Shown piece after piece: positions 35,331 through 43,497 of a DNA stretch of 64,000 bases. The notes beneath the pieces are model-generated. The model saw only the letters and a list, made by a program, of their open reading frames with translations. It made no database searches and was not told the DNA's origin. The position numbers and the translations under genes are program-made. The stretch comes from Scytonema sp045865695 (GTDB lineage: Bacteria; Cyanobacteriota; Cyanobacteriia; Cyanobacteriales; Nostocaceae): the NCBI RefSeq assembly GCF_045865695.1, contig NZ_BAACAP010000251.1, positions 1 through 64,000 on the forward strand, given 5' to 3'. Numbering within the stretch: position 1 is the stretch's first letter; every line of letters starts with the position of its first letter.

Positions 35331-36851
35331 TTAGTCACTGGTCACTATTTTTTGATTAGTAACTACTTTTTGCTGATATTGATAAACAATAACTCCTCCC
35401 AAGATGAGAGTTTTTAAGAAAGTGATGCTTAGAATTATAATCAATAACCGTTGTGCTTTAGCGGTTTTCTTTTCTTGTGCTAACCTTCTTCTTTCCTCTG
35501 CAAGACGAGCTTCAACTTCTTCAAGTCGTTGTGTTTCTAATACCTGTTGCATTTCTCGCCGATCTAATTCGTTAGAAGCCGCTAAAAACTGATAATCTAG
35601 ATCGTTAAGGCTTTTCCCTTGCGACCAAATTTGAGCATCAATTAATGCTTGTCCGCGCAATAACCTTGAAGAATCTGTTTGCTTTGATGCGAGCCAAGCA
35701 TCAAACATCTGAGAATAAGGGCGCAAAAATCCTAATTGCTTTTCTACCCACTCTAGATTAAAGACTTCTTGATAAATTCGGTTCTTCACTTGAAGATAAC
35801 CTTGTTGTCTGACAACCAAACCCGATAATAGGAGTTCAATTTGCTCGTGACTGTCATCTGTTGGTACTTTTACGCCCTGTAGAATTTGTTGATATAAGCC
35901 AAGCATTCTTCCCGCACAGTGTGAATTTGCTAAAATGCGATTGCAAATTGTGCGTAAATGTTCTGGCTCGTCTTGAGATGTCCATTGAGCGATTAACCTT
36001 TCTCGGACAACCCGTTCTACCCAAAATGCTTCTGTTCCGGGAAATATAGATATACCTGTTGTTTTAGATTCCTGAATAAAAGTTATAACTAGCTGGCACA
36101 ACTTTTGTGTGAGAAAAGGTTGCCCATTCGTCCAACCCAATATCTCTTTCAAAATTGCTTGAGGTGAATTCACAGATATAACAGCCAATCCATTGACTAA
36201 TGGTTGTGCTTCTTCTAATTGAAACCCATGAATTTCTATGGCTTTTCCAATATTAAAGGGCGTACAGATCCTATTTTGAATTAAATCTGATGGGGTTGCT
36301 ACTCCAAAAATTGCAAAAGCCACGCGATTGTACTTAGGATCTATTGCCCGTTGATTGTAACAGTAGCGAATGAGAGCAAAAAAATCGTCCACTGAAAAGT
36401 CTAGATTGAGAATACTATCAATCTCATCTATAAAAATGAACAGTCTTTCATTAGGAAATTCCACTAACAGAACTTCAGAGATGAAGCGGCTTAATTTTTG
36501 CAGTAGAGAGATTCCTTCGTGTTCGCTCCACCAACCCTTTAAGTTAATTTTCTTATACAGCTTAAAACCCGAACATAGTTCAGCAACAACTCCCTTATAC
36601 CACTGTAATGGAGTAATGTTTTTACTACCAATACTACTCATATCTATCGTCGCGCATTTAAAGCCTTGTTCCTGCAAGCGCTGACGAGTTTTTACTATTA
36701 GAGAGGACTTACCCATCTGCCTTGAGTTGAGAATGTAACAAAACTCTCCTTTCTTCAAGGCGTTGTACAATTCTAAATCTGCTTTTCGTTCTACATAACT
36801 TGGCGCATCAGTAGTAAGGCTACCTCCAATTTGGTATTGGTATAAAGTCAT
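35331..36851 (-). CDS. AAA-like (PF14516-type) ATPase with C-terminal membrane helix
   Basis: 506 residues. N-terminal YQYQIGGSLTTDAPSYVERK, Walker A LNSRQMGKSSL (Lys48) and Walker B LFIFIDEIDSI (Asp142-Glu143). Then FAIFGVATPSDLIQ (sensor-like) and a winged-helix region, WTNGQPFLTQKLCQLV. A coiled-coil (RREMQQVLETQRLEEVEARL) leads to one membrane helix (about 470-492) and a short tail ending VTSD-stop inside a heptamer repeat. These cyanobacterial AAA-like modules are STAND/NACHT-related switch ATPases usually linked to effector or sensor domains. Divergent from the paralogue at 37608-40376. Confidence 0.82.
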   Translation of the reverse strand: MTLYQYQIGGSLTTDAPSYVERKADLELYNALKKGEFCYILNSRQMGKSSLIVKTRQRLQEQGFKCATIDMSSIGSKNITPLQWYKGVVAELCSGFKLYKKINLKGWWSEHEGISLLQKLSRFISEVLLVEFPNERLFIFIDEIDSILNLDFSVDDFFALIRYCYNQRAIDPKYNRVAFAIFGVATPSDLIQNRICTPFNIGKAIEIHGFQLEEAQPLVNGLAVISVNSPQAILKEILGWTNGQPFLTQKLCQLVITFIQESKTTGISIFPGTEAFWVERVVRERLIAQWTSQDEPEHLRTICNRILANSHCAGRMLGLYQQILQGVKVPTDDSHEQIELLLSGLVVRQQGYLQVKNRIYQEVFNLEWVEKQLGFLRPYSQMFDAWLASKQTDSSRLLRGQALIDAQIWSQGKSLNDLDYQFLAASNELDRREMQQVLETQRLEEVEARLAEERRRLAQEKKTAKAQRLLIIILSITFLKTLILGGVIVYQYQQKVVTNQKIVTSD

Positions 36852-37607
36852 TTGTTTAAATTATATCTAAGATTATAGGATACCACTTGTATCAAAAAAT
36901 GACAAAGCTATTTCTGAACTCATATTTTATTTTTGAAATACACGTAGGGGAGCCACTCGCAAAGAGCGGGGGGATTGCGTTGAGAGGAGTGGCGTTGGGC
37001 AAGGCCAAGGCCGCACAAAAGCTTCATTTGCTGGGCAATTCCCACCCTACAGTACTCAAAAAGTTTCATAAATGATTTAGGATTGCTAGAATTTTTCAAA
37101 AATTACTACTTACAGTACTTATTTTTTTTAAATTTCCCTATTTTTTTCTACTTTTCCTACTTTTCCTACAATTAAATTTTTGCTCTATTTTTTTAAAAAG
37201 AGTATACTATTTAAAATGTAGATAAGTGGCTAAATAAAGACAAAATTATCAACACACAGTTTGTTAGTTCTGGGCGATCGCCTGCTGATGCTTTAATCAT
37301 ATCTGAAGTAGAGATAGCTACGCTTAACACTTCTATCCTAATGAATTGAGAATTAAAGGCGATCCGATTGCTCAATTGGTAGCTTGATAATATGAGGTTA
37401 TTAATAAATAATGAAATAGAGTAAATTTTTCATTTATCAAAGAGAGTACGAGTGGATTTTTGGAAATTAAACAATTGAGGATAACTATTCAAAAGTTTAA
37501 TCTTAGGCTTCAAAACGCGATCGCCAACTACTAGAATCTTTATGTTATTTTAATAAGACAAAATAGGCTTGGTGGAAAACAGTGCGAAGTTTATATTAAT
37601 TAAGTAT
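36852..37607. other. intergenic region between divergent AAA-like genes, with dispersed repeat copy B
   Basis: 756 bases. 36918-37085 is copy B of the repeat at 1081-1241. 37120-37190 is a T/C-rich tract (TTTTCTACTTTTCCTACTTT), whose complement resembles 41250-41285. The remainder is AT-rich with two HIP1 sites. Both divergent promoters must be here; none is clear. Confidence 0.5.
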
Positions 37608-40376
37608 ATGAGTTTATACGTATATCAGGTAGGTGGTAGTTTAAGGAGTGATGCTCCAAGTTATGTAGAGCGTCAGGCTGATGAGGAACTCTATAAAGCG
37701 CTTGAGAATGGGGAATTTTGCTATGTTCTTAATACTAGGCAAATGGGCAAGTCCTCCCTATTAGTAAGAACTAAGCATCGTTTGCAGCAACAAGGATTTC
37801 GGTGTGCGAGTATTGATATGACAAATATTGGCAGCGAAACCGTAACTCCTGCTCAATGGTACAAGGGAATTGTTGGTGAGTTATGGTCTGGGTTGAAGCT
37901 GTCAACAAAACTTAATTTGAAAACCTGGTGGCAGGAGCATGAAAGTGTTTCTCTACCTCAAAGGTTGAGTCAGTTTATTTCTGATGTTCTGCTTGTCCAC
38001 ATACCAGAAAGACTTGTTATCTTTATTGATGAAGTGGACAGTATTCTTAGTCTTAATTTTCCAGTAGATGACTTTTTTGCTCTAATTCGGTTTTGCTACA
38101 ACCAACGAGCGAACGATCCAAAATACCAACGCATTACATTTGCTCTGTTTGGGGTAACAACGCCTTCAGATTTGATTCAAGATAAAAAGCGCACTCCGTT
38201 TAATCTTGGTAAAGCTATAGAACTGCAAGATCTTTCTCTAGAACAAGTTCAACCTTTAGCAGAGGGATTGCTAGTCAAGAACACAGCTGATGCGTCCGTA
38301 CAAGTGCCTATCATTCTTAAAGAAATTTTAGCTTGGACGGGAGGACAGCCCTTTCTCACACAAAAATTGTGTTATTTAATACAGACATATATTCAAGATG
38401 CTGTTAGCGGTGGTTTAACAATTCCACGAGGTGCAGAGGCGTTTTGGGTAGAAAGTGTTGTGAAATCTTGCATCATTAATAAGTGGGAATCACAAGATGA
38501 ACCCCAACATTTAAGGACTATTCGCGATCGCCTTTTAGCTAATGAAAGAACAGCAGGAAGAGTATTGAGTATATATCAACAAATACTAGCAGGGGAGAAT
38601 GTACTTATTGAGGACGAGCGAGAACATATAGAACTACAACTGTCAGGTTTAGTTGTCCGCGAACAGGGAAAATTAAAAGTAAAAAATCCTATATATAAAG
38701 CTATTTTCAATCAAGAATGGGTTGCTAGACACCTTGAGAGCAGGCGTCCTTATGCACAAAACTTAAAAGCTTGGGTTGCATCAGAACAAAAAAACAAATC
38801 ACAACTTATACAAGGAGAGGCATTACAAGAAGCACTCGCTTGGTCTCAAGATAAAAAGCTCAGCGATCTAGACTATCGTTTTTTAGCTGCTAGTCAAGAA
38901 CTTGCAAAACAAGAACTTGAAAAATCTCTAACTTTAGAGAGACGAGCAAGACAACTCGAACGAGAAAAAGCGCAATTTGCTCTACAAGCAGCAAAAAATG
39001 CGTATCACATCTTAGCCAATGCACGGGTAGTTGCTAGACACTATGCCCAAAACATAAACTTACGGAAAGCATGGATTGCAAGAATTGCAGGGATTGTTGC
39101 AGGTTCCGTTATTCTTTTGCGTTTGGCTGGTTTACTACAAAGTATGGAATGGGCAACACTAGATAACTTTTTCCAAGCTCGTCCTGCTGCAGGCATCGAT
39201 CCCCGTATTACGATTATTGCTATTAGTGAGTCAGATATCAAGCAAGTAGGTCAATATCCAATTACGGATCGAGTTCTATCTCGAGCACTTCAGACTTTAA
39301 AAAGTTATCAACCTAGAGCTATAGGGCTGGATTTGTATAGAGATTTACCTGTAGAACCAGCTCATCAAGAGTTAGTGGAATTATATAGAACTACATCAAA
39401 TTTAATTGGTATTGAGAAAGTTGTAGGAAGTCAAATTGCTCCACCCACTGTTTTGTCTGAGTTAGGGCAGGTAGGAATGGCAGATCAAGTGTTAGATGGA
39501 GACGGTAAAGTGCGGCGTGCTTTACTTTCAGTTCGCTCTCGAAAATTTGGGTTGCGTTTTAACCTAGGCTTGCGGCTAGCATTACTTTATTTAGAAGCAG
39601 AAGGGATCGCACCCGAACCTCTTCCCACATCTTCCCATGACATCAGATTGGGAAAAGCTGTACTTGTTCCCTTTATACCAAATTACGGTGGCTACGTCCG
39701 TAGCGATGCAGGTGGTTATCAAATCCTACTTAACTTTCATGGAACTGAAAAACAATTCCAGATTTTCTCTTTTGCAGATTTGTTAGCTAAGCGCATTCCA
39801 CAAGATAAGATTTACAATCGAGTCGTGCTGATTGGCTCAACAGCAGAAAGCACGCACGATCTGTTCCAAACACCTTATAGCAGTCGCGTATTTGATTCCC
39901 CATCTCTTATGTCAGGAGTCACATTGCATGCCAATATTACTAGTCAAATTCTGAGTGCTGCTTTGGATGGGCGACCAATGCTAAAAGTTTGGTCTGAACC
40001 GATTGAGTGGCTTTGGATTTTTTTATGGTCTGGAGTTGGGGCAGCATTAAGTTGGCAAGTGAAAACACTTAAGAATCTAATATTTCGCTTAGCGATCGCT
40101 AGTGGAGGAACGATCGCAGTTAGTTTCCTCGCCTTTTTAAAAGGTTGGTGGATTCCTGCAATTCCTCCACTGATTGGTGTCGTTGTTGCAGCTATTTCCA
40201 TACAAATTTGTATTAGCAAGTACTTGGAAAAGATACAGCTGCATGAAACTGTCAAGTTATTAATTGCAATCGCCAAAGAGCAACCAGTCGAAGGACAAAT
40301 TGCTATTGAGTATCTTAAGCAAGCAGAAAGTAAAGAAAATCAAATTGTTATTGAAACAATGGTTAGAGATTTGTAA
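37608..40376 (+). CDS. AAA-like ATPase fused to CHASE2 sensor domain
   Basis: 922 residues from the ATG at 37608, chosen because the sequence then aligns with the paralogue (MSLYVYQVGGSLRSDAPS); an upstream TTG at 37569 is less likely. Walker A NTRQMGKSSL, Walker B LVIFIDEVDSI and TGGQPFLTQKLC, then a basic coiled-coil. A membrane helix near 500-520 precedes a CHASE2 extracytoplasmic domain (ITIIAISESDIKQVGQYPIT, AIGLDLYRDLP, VVLIGSTAESTHDLFQTPYS) and two or three C-terminal helices. CHASE2 senses unknown periplasmic cues; here it would report to an ATP-dependent switch. A DUF928-like gene converges on it. Confidence 0.88.
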   Translation: MSLYVYQVGGSLRSDAPSYVERQADEELYKALENGEFCYVLNTRQMGKSSLLVRTKHRLQQQGFRCASIDMTNIGSETVTPAQWYKGIVGELWSGLKLSTKLNLKTWWQEHESVSLPQRLSQFISDVLLVHIPERLVIFIDEVDSILSLNFPVDDFFALIRFCYNQRANDPKYQRITFALFGVTTPSDLIQDKKRTPFNLGKAIELQDLSLEQVQPLAEGLLVKNTADASVQVPIILKEILAWTGGQPFLTQKLCYLIQTYIQDAVSGGLTIPRGAEAFWVESVVKSCIINKWESQDEPQHLRTIRDRLLANERTAGRVLSIYQQILAGENVLIEDEREHIELQLSGLVVREQGKLKVKNPIYKAIFNQEWVARHLESRRPYAQNLKAWVASEQKNKSQLIQGEALQEALAWSQDKKLSDLDYRFLAASQELAKQELEKSLTLERRARQLEREKAQFALQAAKNAYHILANARVVARHYAQNINLRKAWIARIAGIVAGSVILLRLAGLLQSMEWATLDNFFQARPAAGIDPRITIIAISESDIKQVGQYPITDRVLSRALQTLKSYQPRAIGLDLYRDLPVEPAHQELVELYRTTSNLIGIEKVVGSQIAPPTVLSELGQVGMADQVLDGDGKVRRALLSVRSRKFGLRFNLGLRLALLYLEAEGIAPEPLPTSSHDIRLGKAVLVPFIPNYGGYVRSDAGGYQILLNFHGTEKQFQIFSFADLLAKRIPQDKIYNRVVLIGSTAESTHDLFQTPYSSRVFDSPSLMSGVTLHANITSQILSAALDGRPMLKVWSEPIEWLWIFLWSGVGAALSWQVKTLKNLIFRLAIASGGTIAVSFLAFLKGWWIPAIPPLIGVVVAAISIQICISKYLEKIQLHETVKLLIAIAKEQPVEGQIAIEYLKQAESKENQIVIETMVRDL

Positions 40377-40378
40377 AA

Positions 40379-40419
40379 TTGCTCATTGTTAATTGCTACG
40401 AGCAATTAACAATGAGCAA
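40379..40419. terminator. perfect 19-bp palindrome between convergent genes
   Basis: TTGCTCATTGTTAATTGCT, loop ACG, then AGCAATTAACAATGAGCAA: a 19-bp stem without mismatch. It begins 2 bases after the CHASE2 gene stop and overlaps the last codons and stop of the DUF928-like gene on the other strand. Position suggests a bidirectional terminator, although no long T run follows. Confidence 0.6.
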
Positions 40420-40657
40420 GAATAGTTTGTTCATTTTGATAACACCTAAATCCATGACGAGAACCCGCACCAGAAGTGTCTTTTGGCTCTCCGTCGCCTG
40501 GAGGATCGAAACTCTCTTGAAACACGATTTGCTTTTGAAAATCACTGTTACTAAGCTCTAGTTTTGGCTGAGCGCAAGTCGCAAAACTAAAGCCTAAAAG
40601 AGTATGCACGGATATACTCAAGGGCATACATCCTAGTAGAAAATATTTTTTCATCAT
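40406..40657 (-). CDS. short DUF928-like exported protein, possibly truncated
   Basis: 83 residues. Signal peptide (FLLGCMPLSISVHTLLGFSF, cleavage near ATCAQ), then FDPPGDGEPKDTSGAGSRHG, which resembles the conserved PPxxGxPxxxxGAGSR-C start of DUF928 proteins. Those are normally about 200 residues or longer, and their genes often accompany CHASE2 genes. Here the frame ends after FRCYQNEQTILAHC, inside a perfect palindrome, so the protein is either shortened or a relic. No Shine-Dalgarno-like site is seen. Confidence 0.5.
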   Translation of the reverse strand: MMKKYFLLGCMPLSISVHTLLGFSFATCAQPKLELSNSDFQKQIVFQESFDPPGDGEPKDTSGAGSRHGFRCYQNEQTILAHC

Positions 40658-41594
40658 AAGGCAAGGAGGGAAATAAAACAGTCTTCATTTACATTCAATA
40701 TAACTTTCATGAGGTCGAGAAATTTTCTACTTCATATAAATAGTTTCTCTGTACTCATTTGAAAGCAATATATTGGAGAAAAATTTAAGAATTGCTGCGA
40801 GCATTCACAGCATCTAGCTTAAACGTGCTAACTCGTAGATACCACCTCACAATATATAACAGAGTTAATACTGAAGAATAATGAATTCTTAATGAAGAGT
40901 TTATGAAAATCATTTTAATCATTAAAATATTGAGCTTTGTTACCGATTACCAACAATTTGAACTTGAACTGATAAAATTATAATTTAATTTTTAAGGATG
41001 GGTAAGTTTTAGTATTTTACGATTGCGATCGCTTTTTGTTAGTATAGGCTCGCTATTTATTATTACTAACAGCCATTCCATACAATTTTCTCTACTAAAT
41101 AATTCGTTTTTTCCATATACCTACTTACTCCCTTTCCGCTCTAAAATTCTACTCCTGTATGTAGGGCGGATAACCCCCACCAATAGAAAACGGTGAATAT
41201 TGCCCCCCTACGCTCATAAGTAATCATAAGAGGGAGAAGGGAGTCGTTATTTAAAAAAGTAGGAAAAGTAGGTAAAGTGGGAAAAGAGGATCGAATGGCG
41301 GTTCGGGAGTGACTCTTTTTTATGAATAAATAATGGATAAAATAACATAATTTTATGTAACACAAAAATCTCAAAAAACAATATATATTCTTTAGAAAAA
41401 TCTATATGTTATGTTGTTTTCAATATTTATATAAAATGCAACTAAAGAATTTTTTCTTATTGATTTTTCATGCAATACTTTGTAGAGTTGTCTTACTACC
41501 TTCCTGCTATTTGATTACTTATAAGCATGAGGCGGGCATTGTCAAACCCACAGAAACTCTAAAAAGCATACTATTTAATATTGGAGATATACCA
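40658..41594. other. long gene-free region
   Basis: About 935 bases, mostly AT-rich. 41155-41312 carries a repeat segment: GTAGGGCGGATAACCCCCAC, then AAGTAGGAAAAGTAGG and ATCGAATGGCGGTTCGGGAG, shared in part with 15886-15976 and 14537-14632. An open frame from 41406 leads into the PEP-CTERM gene but is judged upstream noise. Confidence 0.4.
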
Positions 41595-42233
41595 ATGATA
41601 GTTCGTTTGCTCCAGGTGTGGTTTCTTCCACTAGCCCTAACTTTAGTTAGCGTTTGCTTAAGTGTAGCGAAAACATCAGCACAAACTGTTTACCCGTTTA
41701 CTGGTAATTATCGTACAACAGTTAACATTACACCTATTTCTGGTAATATTTCACAAGTTTTTGAAGTAGGAGTGAGCGATGATGCTCCTTACGGTTTAGA
41801 ACTATATGAGGGTTTGACTTACTCAGTACTTGACGACAATGGAAATCTAACGTTTAACAATAATCCAGAAGTTTTTGGCATACAAAACTACCCATTTGGC
41901 TATATTCAATTTGGTAATGGCATCAACAAACTATTTGGACTTAGTGATGCTAGTGCTGCCGTTAACTTTGAAACCTTAACAGCAAAAGGTTCTGGGCTTG
42001 TATACATTACTGATGGCGAAGGTTTATTTGAGAATGCCACAGCTACACTCTTATTTTCTGAAAACGATACAGTTAACCTAGGATCGACTATTACCTTAAA
42101 TGGTCTAGCTCTTGTTACTGGTCCTATCCAGGTTCCTCAGAAAGTTCCCGAACCAACAACTAATATGACTCTATTTAGCATGGGATTGATGGGCGCTTTG
42201 TGGTTACGCCGACGCCGCTCCCGCTCGTTGTAA
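41595..42233 (+). CDS. PEP-CTERM exported protein
   Basis: 212 residues from the ATG at 41595, supported by GGAG 8 bases upstream and by the immediately following signal peptide (VRLLQVWFLPLALTLVSVCL, cleavage near TSA). The mature part is a beta-rich, Gly/Asn/Thr-rich domain (YRTTVNITPISGNISQVFEV, FGYIQFGNGINKLFGL). It ends with a PEP-CTERM signal: VPEPTTN, a hydrophobic helix and RRRRSRS. Sorting requires an exosortase encoded elsewhere. Ligand and role unknown. Confidence 0.82.
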   Translation: MIVRLLQVWFLPLALTLVSVCLSVAKTSAQTVYPFTGNYRTTVNITPISGNISQVFEVGVSDDAPYGLELYEGLTYSVLDDNGNLTFNNNPEVFGIQNYPFGYIQFGNGINKLFGLSDASAAVNFETLTAKGSGLVYITDGEGLFENATATLLFSENDTVNLGSTITLNGLALVTGPIQVPQKVPEPTTNMTLFSMGLMGALWLRRRRSRSL

Positions 42234-42371
42234 GCTAGCTGTAGCAGCTAAAAGCTAGACCTGTCAATGTGTTAGATCCTAAAAAACTCGGCTATAGCTA
42301 AGCTTAAAAGTTGTACGCAATATCAATTTCTAGTTCAAAATAAGAACAGACCTTCTTATCAAAATAAATTG

Positions 42372-42698
42372 ATGCAAAGCTCCTTAACTGTGATTTCGGA
42401 TCTCGTTGTTGCAGGTTTTCATGCTCTTTCCGATCCCATTAGGATTAATGTCGTGGAACTCTTGCGAGACAAAGAACTTTGTGTATGTGACTTGTGCGAT
42501 ACATTAGGAGTTACTCAGTCAAAGCTGTCTTTTCACCTTAAAAATCTTAGGGAAGCAGGTTTGGTTCGCTCGCGTCAAGAAGGGCGTTGGATTTACTACA
42601 GCCTAAATCTGCCGCAATTTGTTGTTTTAGAGCAGTATCTTGCAGAGTTCCGCCGCTGTAGTCAAATTTTACCATCTCGAATATGTAAAGATTCTTAA
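42372..42698 (+). CDS. ArsR/SmtB-family transcriptional repressor, thiol metalloid-sensor type
   Basis: 108 residues from the ATG at 42372 (a TTG precedes it). Winged-helix sequence FHALSDPIRINVVELLRDKE followed by LCVCDLCDTLGVTQSKLSFH: the ELCVCDLC motif in the first recognition-core helix is the arsenite/antimonite-binding ArsR signature (CVCDLC). The second half has LREAGLVRSRQEGRWIYYSL. It would release DNA upon As(III) binding. No arsenic resistance gene is adjacent, so targets lie elsewhere. Heptamer repeats follow directly. Confidence 0.9.
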   Translation: MQSSLTVISDLVVAGFHALSDPIRINVVELLRDKELCVCDLCDTLGVTQSKLSFHLKNLREAGLVRSRQEGRWIYYSLNLPQFVVLEQYLAEFRRCSQILPSRICKDS

Positions 42699-42699
42699 C

Positions 42700-42764
42700 A
42701 GTGCCCAGTGACCAGTGACTAGTAACCAGTAATTAACAAATAGTAATTGGTTATCTGGTTACTG
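42700..42764. repeat. heptamer-type repeats in both orientations
   Basis: AGTGCCCAGTGACCAGTGAC is followed by TAGTAACCAGTAA, and later by GGTTATCTGGTTACTGA in the opposite orientation, directly after the ArsR gene. An imperfect GTGACCA array that can fold back on itself and may act as a 3'-end hairpin. Confidence 0.55.
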
Positions 42765-42879
42765 ATTTGTCATTTTCCGAAAAAATATTGTTTGAGATTG
42801 TAGTCTTTAAATGGCTTGGTATTTAGCTTGACTTTGACAAAACAGGGAAAGACAAATTTACCTCTTAAAAAATAAATTT

Positions 42880-43416
42880 ATGAGTATAAAAAATAATAGA
42901 ATTTATTCTAGAAGATTGCTTTTTTGTCTAGCGGTAACGTGTAGTATAATAGGTGCTACAATCCCTAGCAGTGCATCATCTCAAACGACTCCGAGAAACT
43001 CTTCAACGTCGTTTAGGGTGACTTCGTATCAAGGTACTTACTTAAAAACACGCAGAAATTGGTACAGGCAGTCACCGGAGATCTACTCAGAACGTGCCAA
43101 GTGCCACGCTAGCTATAATGAAAGACTGATTGCTTTATCCTATAGAGAACCTGAAAATCTAACCCCTATTAGAATTACAGATGGAAACTCGGCTTATTTG
43201 GGTGATATTGAACGACCTGAAGACTACTGGGAAGTCACTCTTCAAGAACCGCCTGTTAAGTGTCGCAATCTCCAAAATGAAGGTAGACAGGAAACTTGGT
43301 ATATTTACAAACAACACGTTAACTTAGGCTTAAGACCGCAATATCGTCAAAGTGCTGCCTCTATTCTACCAAGAATACCGATCTGGTTAAGAATCAGAGG
43401 TAAAGGTAGGTCTTGA
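42880..43416 (+). CDS. exported protein of unknown function
   Basis: 178 residues. Basic start, hydrophobic LLFCLAVTCSIIGATIPSSA, then a Ser/Thr-rich spacer. The mature part contains TSYQGTYLKTRRNWYRQSPE, SERAKCHASYNERLIALSY and DYWEVTLQEPPVKC. Two Cys (in RAKCHA and PPVKCRN) could form a disulfide. Unrecognised; probably periplasmic. Its own transcript; no clear ribosome-binding site. Confidence 0.55.
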   Translation: MSIKNNRIYSRRLLFCLAVTCSIIGATIPSSASSQTTPRNSSTSFRVTSYQGTYLKTRRNWYRQSPEIYSERAKCHASYNERLIALSYREPENLTPIRITDGNSAYLGDIERPEDYWEVTLQEPPVKCRNLQNEGRQETWYIYKQHVNLGLRPQYRQSAASILPRIPIWLRIRGKGRS

Positions 43417-43497
43417 GCTACTGAGCACGTGCTTCGCGAATGGGCTTGCCCTACTCGACTTAAAGTTTCGTTTTCATGAGCCAGATCTGTAGGAGCG

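Noticed and set aside
41406..41594. 63-residue upstream part of the PEP-CTERM frame
   Set aside because: The ribosome-binding site and signal peptide both point to the ATG at 41595.
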